A stretch of DNA of 9,419 nt, from NCBI GenBank assembly GCA_937996675.1, contig CALKUN010000019.1, positions 1-9,419 on the forward strand. The letters are read 5' to 3'. Both the position numbers and the translations under genes were made by a program. Shown in pieces: positions 5,472 to 9,419 of the stretch (position 1 is the first letter of the stretch; every line of letters begins with the position of its first letter). The notes beneath the pieces were generated by a model. It searched no databases. It was not told the DNA's origin and worked only from the letters and a program-made list of their open reading frames with translations. Source of the DNA: an uncultured Candidatus Saccharibacteria bacterium. GTDB taxonomy: Bacteria; Patescibacteriota; Saccharimonadia; CAILAD01; GCA-016700035.

Positions 5472-5513
5472 AGAAGCATAAGCGCTTCATACTACTAAAG
5501 AGGAATTCATCCC

Positions 5514-6533
5514 ATGACACGTGTAGCTATTAACGGATTTGGTCGCATCGGCCGAAACGCCTTCAAGCTGGCCTTTGCTCGCCCAGATACCAAGGTGATC
5601 GCTATCAACGACCTGACCGACACCAAGACCTTGGCTCACCTGCTCAAGCATGACAGCAACTACGGTCTCTACCACAAGGACGTGAGCTTTGATGAGAAGC
5701 ACATCATTGTGGATGGCACCAAGATCGAAGTGACGGCAGAGAAGGACCCAGCTGCACTACCATGGAAACGACTCGATATTGATGTAGTTATTGAGTCGAC
5801 TGGACGGTTTGTGAAGGGTGAAGACGCCGCTCTGCACATCAAGGCGGGTGCGAAGAAAGTAGTTATCTCAGCTCCTGCCAAGGGTGATGACACTTCTGTC
5901 GCTACTCACGTCATTAGCGTGAATGACAAGCAGCTCGATATCGAAAAAGTCGATGTATTCTCAAACGCGAGCTGTACAACCAACTCTATTACTCCGGTTG
6001 CTGCGATCATCGAGCGTGAGTTCGGGATCCAGAAGGCCATGATGACTACTATTCATAGCTACACAGCTAGCCAAGCTCTCCAGGATGCACCGTCAAAGGA
6101 CCTCCGAGAAGCTCGTAATGCGGCCGAGAATATTGTGCCAACCTCTACTGGAGCAACGATAGCTGCTGCGAAAGCATTGCCAGCTCTTGAGGGTGTCTTC
6201 CAGGGTCTCTCAATCCGCGTTCCTACCCCAGTCGTGTCGCTTGCCGACTTTACCTTCCTCACCAAAAAGGACACGACGATCGAAGAAGTGAATGCTGTCC
6301 TCAAGAAGGCATCGAAGTCTGACCGGTTCCACGGCGTACTCAGCTATACCGAAGAAGAGCTCGTCAGCCGTGACTTTATCGGCGACCCACATAGCTCCAT
6401 TGTGGACAGTAAACTGACCAACGTCGTTGGTGGCAACATGGTCAAGGTTGTGGCTTGGTATGACAACGAATGGGGCTACTCCAACCGACTCGTCGAGCTG
6501 GTAGCGCTTGTTGGTAAAAAACTGAAGGGTTAG
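5514..6533 (+). CDS. gap: Glyceraldehyde-3-phosphate dehydrogenase (type I)
   Basis: This complete 339-residue glycolytic enzyme converts glyceraldehyde 3-phosphate, NAD+ and phosphate to 1,3-bisphosphoglycerate in the cytosol. Seen: the NAD-binding INGFGRIGR (7-15), an acidic NDLTD turn (32-36) that favours NAD over NADP, STGRF (95-99), and the catalytic ASCTTNSITP with Cys154. Also present are the catalytic His181 in TTIHSYT, the anion-site RVPTP segment, and the C-terminal WYDNEWGYSNR. In the active-site motif the second cysteine found in many homologues is Ser158. The usual 'NDQ' after HSYT reads ASQ. Neither change removes a catalytic residue. It has its own promoter and a strong AAAGAGGA ribosome-binding site, which fits high constitutive expression. 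With rpiB, rpe and transketolase nearby, it links the pentose phosphate branch to lower glycolysis. Confidence 0.97.
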   Translation: MTRVAINGFGRIGRNAFKLAFARPDTKVIAINDLTDTKTLAHLLKHDSNYGLYHKDVSFDEKHIIVDGTKIEVTAEKDPAALPWKRLDIDVVIESTGRFVKGEDAALHIKAGAKKVVISAPAKGDDTSVATHVISVNDKQLDIEKVDVFSNASCTTNSITPVAAIIEREFGIQKAMMTTIHSYTASQALQDAPSKDLREARNAAENIVPTSTGATIAAAKALPALEGVFQGLSIRVPTPVVSLADFTFLTKKDTTIEEVNAVLKKASKSDRFHGVLSYTEEELVSRDFIGDPHSSIVDSKLTNVVGGNMVKVVAWYDNEWGYSNRLVELVALVGKKLKG

Positions 6534-6553
6534 TTCTGCTGAGTAAAAGGTAG

Positions 6554-6581
6554 AGTACCCCGTCTAGCTAGGCGGGGTACT
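6554..6581. terminator. Hairpin between gap and convergent membrane gene
   Basis: A perfect 9-bp stem, AGTACCCCG (6554-6562) with CGGGGTACT (6573-6581), has a 10-base loop. Neither side has a full T run. The minus side has CTTTT a few bases on. It lies between two converging genes and probably acts on both. Confidence 0.6.
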
Positions 6582-6595
6582 TGCGGACTAGGACA

Positions 6596-6880
6596 CTATC
6601 GACTATCCCGGAGCGGCCACATATAAGCCATGACCGACAGTGATCCAAGTGCGGCGGATGCTGCGAGGAGGAGGTAAACGTGGACGGGGAGATCGTCGAT
6701 TTCTATATACCAAGCCAAATAACTCAGTGCGGAAATGATGGAGAGAGCGACAAGCTCCATTGTGATAGGCATGAAACGTAAGCGCAGAAGGTCCTGGAAA
6801 AGGATGGTGACGAAGGGGTAGACGACACAGCCTCCCAGGAAGAAGCTTACGGCAAGGCCGATAACCTGAAGGTAAGTCAT
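6596..6880 (-). CDS. Small three-helix membrane protein
   Basis: This 94-residue protein was not recognised. Three hydrophobic segments are clear: residues 3-28, 39-59 and 66-88, separated by short loops with RLRF (33-36) and EIDD (60-63). A charged RDSR tail follows. By the positive-inside rule the first loop (RLR) is likely cytoplasmic, which would place the N-terminus outside. The ATG at 6880 is preferred, with GAAAG about 9 bases upstream and a good promoter before it. A TTG at 6910 would add ten polar residues with no ribosome-binding site. No catalytic motif is visible. Many such small membrane proteins are found in reduced genomes, and none of the known transporter families fits this one. 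Confidence 0.65.
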   Translation of the reverse strand: MTYLQVIGLAVSFFLGGCVVYPFVTILFQDLLRLRFMPITMELVALSIISALSYLAWYIEIDDLPVHVYLLLAASAALGSLSVMAYMWPLRDSR

Positions 6881-6921
6881 GGGTAATCTTTCGGGTCGAG
6901 GTAGGTGCAAAGCTGTGCTAT

Positions 6922-6949
6922 ATCATACATTCTCTGAGTAAAATGACAA
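6922..6949 (-). promoter_or_regulatory. Promoter of the small membrane protein
   Basis: On the minus strand TTGTCA (6949-6944, five of six) and TATGAT (6927-6922, five of six) are 16 bases apart. This is one of the best sigma-70-like promoters in the window. Transcription should begin near 6915, leaving a leader of about 35 bases. Confidence 0.65.
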
Positions 6950-6988
6950 TACATGAGGCGCGAAGCAGTATGACTGCCGAGAACTCTG

Positions 6989-6994
6989 TATAAT
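6989..6994 (+). promoter_or_regulatory. -10 box of rpiB-rpe, probably leaderless
   Basis: A perfect TATAAT ends exactly six bases before the rpiB ATG at 7001, so the predicted first transcribed base is the A of that ATG. No Shine-Dalgarno sequence exists upstream. No strong -35 is seen. Confidence 0.6.
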
Positions 6995-7000
6995 GTACTT

Positions 7001-7465
7001 ATGGCAGCCGAATTTACTCCGACTCGAGTCTATATTGCCGCTGATCATGCTGGTTATGCTGCAAAACAAGCCATCGTAAGTGCACTGGAGGGTGAGCTTA
7101 TGATGCAGGACTTGAGTGCGCTGGAATTGAAGCCCGGAGATGATTTCGTGCCGTATGCCGAGAGCGTGTCGCAAGCTGTCGTCCTCGAACCAGGCTCCGT
7201 GGGAGTACTTGTTTGTGGGTCTGGTGAGGGGATGGCAATTGCGGCTAACAAAATCGATGGAATCCGCGCCTCGGTTGTTTGGGATGAAGCGGTAGCTCGT
7301 GAGACACGCCAAGATAATGATGCAAATGTTGTAGCCTTGCCAGCTCGCTTTGAAGATACTGACTCATTGATCGCTATCACCCGAACTTTTTGCACCACGG
7401 CTTTCTCAGGAGCCGAACGCCACGCGCGCCGAATAGAAGAAATTACTGAATTGGAAGGAAAGTAG
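7001..7465 (+). CDS. rpiB: Ribose-5-phosphate isomerase B-like
   Basis: This 154-residue protein of the RpiB/LacAB family interconverts ribulose 5-phosphate and ribose 5-phosphate in the non-oxidative pentose phosphate branch. Seen: VYIAADHAGYAAKQ (10-23) with the Asp15-His16 pair, a shortened Tyr-containing DFVPYAESV (48-56), VCGSGEGMAIAANKIDGIRA with the catalytic Cys72, RQDNDANVVAL (103-113), and the phosphate-binding SGAERHARRIEEI tail (136-148). The second motif is odd. The E. coli enzyme has RQHNDTNVLAF, whose His99 is held to open the sugar ring. Here Asp105 takes that place. The enzyme may therefore have weak activity, use another residue, or act on a related sugar phosphate. It is the first gene of a tight two-gene operon with the Rpe-like gene, one base apart, behind a leaderless-type promoter. 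Confidence 0.88.
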   Translation: MAAEFTPTRVYIAADHAGYAAKQAIVSALEGELMMQDLSALELKPGDDFVPYAESVSQAVVLEPGSVGVLVCGSGEGMAIAANKIDGIRASVVWDEAVARETRQDNDANVVALPARFEDTDSLIAITRTFCTTAFSGAERHARRIEEITELEGK

Positions 7466-7466
7466 C

Positions 7467-8096
7467 ATGACAAAAGTCGTCCCAGCCGTAGAAGAGAAGG
7501 ACGCAGCTGGCTTTCGTCAGCGCGTTAACCAAATCCGCCAATTGACCGACCGCATGCAGATGGATGTCGTAGATGGTGAGTTTGCTGATATCAAGACGGT
7601 TATGCCGGTTGATGTTGTGCCGCCATCAGGACTCAAGCTCGATATTCATCTCATGGTAGCGCGTCCGATGGAGCACATAGGCAACTGCATCAAGCTACGT
7701 CCTTATACAATTATCGTGCAGTACGAATCCGGTGAGACGGTGTCGGCCGCAATCGATCGTATTGCTGACAATGGCATCCGAGCTGGTCTAGCTATCAACC
7801 CAGACACGCCTGTCTCTGATATTGCTCCTCTTCTCGGGCGCGTCAGTCATGTCCTCGTGATGGCTTATCCGGCTGGACCTCCAGGGGGCAAGCTGCAGAC
7901 CAAGGTGTTCTCAAAGGTCGCAGAGCTGCGCGAGCTCAAAGATTCCCTCGAGATCAGCCTCGATGGTGGCGTCAACGCTGAGACTGCTAAGAAGATCGGC
8001 AAAGCTGGCTTTGATGTCGTCTATACCAATACATACTTGTTCTCAGGTGAGAGCCTTCTGACTCGCTATCACGAACTCATCGAAGCTTTTCAATAG
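7467..8096 (+). CDS. rpe: Ribulose-phosphate 3-epimerase-like protein
   Basis: This 209-residue beta-barrel protein is related to ribulose-5-phosphate 3-epimerase. Family landmarks are present but altered. QMDVVDGEF keeps the catalytic Asp33 but has Gln31 where the family has a metal-binding His. LDIHLMVARP keeps metal-ligand His61. GLAINPDTPV (107-116) and LVMAYPAGPPGGK (130-142) stand for the usual methionine and phosphate loops. ISLDGGVN keeps the second catalytic Asp166. The early 'PSILSAD' strand reads VPAVEEKD, which loses the substrate-contacting Ser. The phosphate-gripping 'GSAIF' reads TNTYLF. Two of three expected changes touch substrate or metal binding, so it is either a divergent epimerase or an enzyme for a related sugar phosphate. 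It starts one base after rpiB, with GGAAGGA within the rpiB end as ribosome-binding site. The joint operon supports a pentose phosphate role. Confidence 0.78.
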   Translation: MTKVVPAVEEKDAAGFRQRVNQIRQLTDRMQMDVVDGEFADIKTVMPVDVVPPSGLKLDIHLMVARPMEHIGNCIKLRPYTIIVQYESGETVSAAIDRIADNGIRAGLAINPDTPVSDIAPLLGRVSHVLVMAYPAGPPGGKLQTKVFSKVAELRELKDSLEISLDGGVNAETAKKIGKAGFDVVYTNTYLFSGESLLTRYHELIEAFQ

Positions 8097-8110
8097 ACCG
8101 ATATTTGATA

Positions 8111-8126
8111 CCAAGCGTATACTTGG
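8111..8126. repeat. Short inverted repeat upstream of membrane gene
   Basis: CCAAG and CTTGG flank a 6-base centre between rpe and the DUF3592-like gene. TTGATA lies just before it, and a TATACT (8118-8123) overlaps it. It could be an operator overlapping a promoter or a weak hairpin after rpe. The evidence does not decide between these. Confidence 0.35.
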
Positions 8127-8157
8127 AATAGTTTTGAACCTCTAAGAAAAGAGCGAT

Positions 8158-8817
8158 ATGGCAGAAGAAGGAATATCTTTCTCTGAATTTCTTGGCCTTC
8201 GTAAGCCGTCGGCCAAGAGTCGGTTCTGGCTCCCCGGGCGGTGGTTTCAGGCTCTGATGATCTGGTTGGGGAGGCTGGCTCGTATAAAGGACTCGAAGTC
8301 TAGGCAAACCCTTTTGACAGTATTAATCTGCGCTGTTGTGTACGGAGGCCCTATTCTCCTTTGCGTGGGTGTGGGGCTGCACTACCGTAGTAATGAGCAG
8401 CAGAGCTTGGCGCGGTGGGAGTCAGTAACGGGAACGGTTACAGCAAAGAGCGGGGTAGCCGGTACTGTTACTCCCGAACTCTCACCGATGACAATTACCT
8501 ACAGGGTAGGTGGAGTGTCGTATGTCGTGAGAGATTCTCTGCGCTGGGATACCGAATTGGGCCACCGCGTGCGCGTGTATTACGTACCGGGCGGGAATAA
8601 CGCGCAGCTCGTGGAGCCGAGGGCATTTTGGGATATTCCAATGATTGTCGTATTGGCTATCGGTGGGTTCGTCTGCGTATATCTCTTCTCTCTCTATATA
8701 TCTGCCGTTCCTACACGGCCGAGTGTGGACAAGTCGCGACGGAAACGTCAGCCTCCCCTCGAGCCGCTTTCGGGATCCGATCTTTTGGCCAACCCGGAAA
8801 GCCCTCATCTCAGCTGA
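8158..8817 (+). CDS. DUF3592-like membrane protein
   Basis: This 219-residue protein has two membrane segments (about 52-75 and 158-183) around a soluble domain (80-155). A positively charged N-terminal part (15-50) and a basic, Pro-rich C-terminal tail with RRKR (194-197) surround these, so both ends are probably cytoplasmic and the middle domain is outside. The domain matches the DUF3592 pattern: ARWESVTGTVT (85-95), a strand with ITYRVGGVSYVV (113-124), then GHRVRVYYVPGGNNAQLVEP (135-154). In that family these features form a small extracytoplasmic beta domain of unknown function. The ATG is preceded by AAGAG eight bases upstream. It sits between rpe and transketolase, but its own leader and the following terminator suggest it is transcribed separately. 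A link to sugar metabolism is not shown by the sequence. Confidence 0.7.
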   Translation: MAEEGISFSEFLGLRKPSAKSRFWLPGRWFQALMIWLGRLARIKDSKSRQTLLTVLICAVVYGGPILLCVGVGLHYRSNEQQSLARWESVTGTVTAKSGVAGTVTPELSPMTITYRVGGVSYVVRDSLRWDTELGHRVRVYYVPGGNNAQLVEPRAFWDIPMIVVLAIGGFVCVYLFSLYISAVPTRPSVDKSRRKRQPPLEPLSGSDLLANPESPHLS

Positions 8818-8823
8818 TTAATC

Positions 8824-8858
8824 TCGTCGTCCCAGAAGTCATATTTGGGACGACGATT
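8824..8858 (+). terminator. Hairpin terminator after the DUF3592-like gene
   Basis: A perfect 11-bp stem, TCGTCGTCCCA (8824-8834) with TGGGACGACGA (8846-8856), closes on an 11-base loop. It is followed by a weak T-rich tract (TTCATTTA). It begins seven bases after the TGA stop. Confidence 0.7.
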
Positions 8859-8899
8859 CATTTACTATCGCCCTACTACCCAGTATTGAGCATAAGCTC

Positions 8900-8905
8900 T
8901 ATAAT
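8900..8905 (+). promoter_or_regulatory. -10 box of transketolase, nearly leaderless
   Basis: A perfect TATAAT ends eight bases before the ATG at 8914, giving a leader of zero to two bases. AAGAG lies between them but would fall upstream of or at the transcript start. No clear -35 is visible. Confidence 0.5.
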
Positions 8906-8913
8906 AAGAGCAA

Positions 8914-9419
8914 ATGCAGCATTCAGTGAAAGACCTCGAACTCAAGGCGAACTCAGTTCGTCAAGACATCATTAAGATGCTTCTCGCGGCTGGCTCTGGC
9001 CACTCGGCTGGTCCGCTCGGTATGGCGGATATATTTACGGCTCTCTACTTTGAGGTAATGAAGAACGATCCGAAGAATCCTGATTGGCCAGAGCGAGATC
9101 GACTGATCCTGAGTAATGGACACATCGTGCCGGTACGGTACGCCACCATGGCCGAAGCTGGATACTTTCCAAAGGAAGAGCTGCTGACATTGCGTAAGTT
9201 TGGGAGCCGACTCCAGGGGCACCCGGAACGAACTCGACTTCCTGGCATGGAGAGTACTTCGGGTCCACTCGGTTCTGGATTGAGCCAAGCCGCTGGCATT
9301 GCCCTTGCGCTTCGGGCCAATGGCAAGAAAAACCGTGTCTACGTAGCTATGGGTGATGGTGAGCTCAACGAGGGCAATGTTTGGGAAGCGGCGATGTTTA
9401 CGGCAGCACGCAAGCTCTC
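8914..9419 (+). CDS. tkt: Transketolase, N-terminal part (runs off window)
   Basis: The first 168 residues of a thiamine-diphosphate transketolase are present, and the gene continues past the window. It moves two-carbon units between sugar phosphates, the central step of the non-oxidative pentose phosphate branch. Seen: an N-terminal helix, then GSGHSAGPLGMADI with His30, LSNGHIVPVRYA with His70, QGHPERTRLPGME (101-113), GPLGSGLSQAAGIA (117-130), and the cofactor and Mg-binding GDGELNEGNVWEAAM (147-161). The compact start (ELKANSVRQDIIKMLLAA) is typical of the N-terminal subunit of split transketolases found in archaea and many CPR bacteria. The sequence cannot show whether a separate C-terminal subunit follows. 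Small departures from consensus are GHSAGP for GHPGGP and SNGH for SKGH. The start is set by the first ATG in frame, directly behind a -10 box. No ribosome-binding site fits an mRNA that would start here. Confidence 0.93.
   Translation, partial: MQHSVKDLELKANSVRQDIIKMLLAAGSGHSAGPLGMADIFTALYFEVMKNDPKNPDWPERDRLILSNGHIVPVRYATMAEAGYFPKEELLTLRKFGSRLQGHPERTRLPGMESTSGPLGSGLSQAAGIALALRANGKKNRVYVAMGDGELNEGNVWEAAMFTAARKL

Noticed and set aside
4778..5479. Long minus-strand frame (233 residues) and plus-strand frame at 4825-5361 over the 160-residue orphan
   Set aside because: Their Arg/His-rich composition is typical of shadow frames in G+C-rich DNA. The 160-residue frame has a ribosome-binding site, promoter and terminator in register.
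6881..6910. TTG start adding ten residues to the small membrane protein
   Set aside because: It has no ribosome-binding site, and the predicted transcript start leaves almost no leader before it. The ATG at 6880 is better placed.
1..9419. Alternative genetic code with TGA read as glycine or tryptophan
   Set aside because: No in-frame TGA occurs in the conserved genes, and TGA ends the CMP-kinase-like gene exactly at the family's expected C-terminus.
1..9419. CRISPR array, insertion sequence or phage elements
   Set aside because: No direct-repeat series, transposase, integrase or terminal inverted repeats were seen. The inverted repeats found are all explained as terminators or leader stems.

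Overview
The window is a gene-dense bacterial segment of ordinary housekeeping genes. It has short intergenic gaps, several intrinsic terminators, and no mobile elements, rRNA, tRNA or CRISPR. The gene set is small: an ExoIII-type AP endonuclease, a zinc-free bL33, a membrane-anchored DsbA-like oxidoreductase, NAD-type GAPDH, RpiB, a divergent Rpe and an N-terminal-half transketolase. Split transketolase, many small orphan proteins and mid-range G+C suggest a Patescibacteria/CPR genome, most like Saccharibacteria. That placement is an inference from gene style and was not tested by phylogeny. TGA is used as a stop and conserved genes carry no in-frame TGA, so the TGA-to-Gly code of Gracilibacteria/SR1 is unlikely.

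Layout: a MOSC-domain gene lies on the minus strand (2-592). A structured region follows (about 650-850). It ends in a strong plus-strand terminator that sits only 25 bases before the start of a His-rich 94-residue orphan (876-1160), an arrangement that suggests attenuation. Next come xthA and a small alpha/beta-hydrolase-like gene, joined with no gap. A minus-strand, G+C-rich CMP-kinase-like gene (2642-3346) follows. Then come rpmG (3467-3640), the DsbA-like gene with a small CPHC thioredoxin-fold partner, and a second G+C-rich minus-strand gene of unknown function (4843-5325). This last gene is divergent from gap (5514-6533). A three-helix membrane protein lies on the minus strand (6596-6880). 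The end of the window holds rpiB-rpe, a DUF3592-like membrane protein, and the first 168 codons of transketolase.

Together, gap, rpiB, rpe and transketolase form a carbon core: the non-oxidative pentose phosphate branch feeding lower glycolysis. The two thiol-redox proteins form a second functional unit.

The most interesting signals are these. (1) There is a likely attenuator or riboswitch-like leader before the 94-residue orphan. (2) Several genes have a -10 box only 6-8 bases from ATG and no Shine-Dalgarno sequence, which implies leaderless mRNAs. (3) The adjacent rpiB and rpe products both carry substitutions at normally conserved active-site positions. (4) The CMP-kinase-like protein has Thr in place of the P-loop Lys. 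(5) Two G+C-rich minus-strand genes look foreign to their surroundings. (6) TAG is the dominant stop codon (9 of 14 complete genes).
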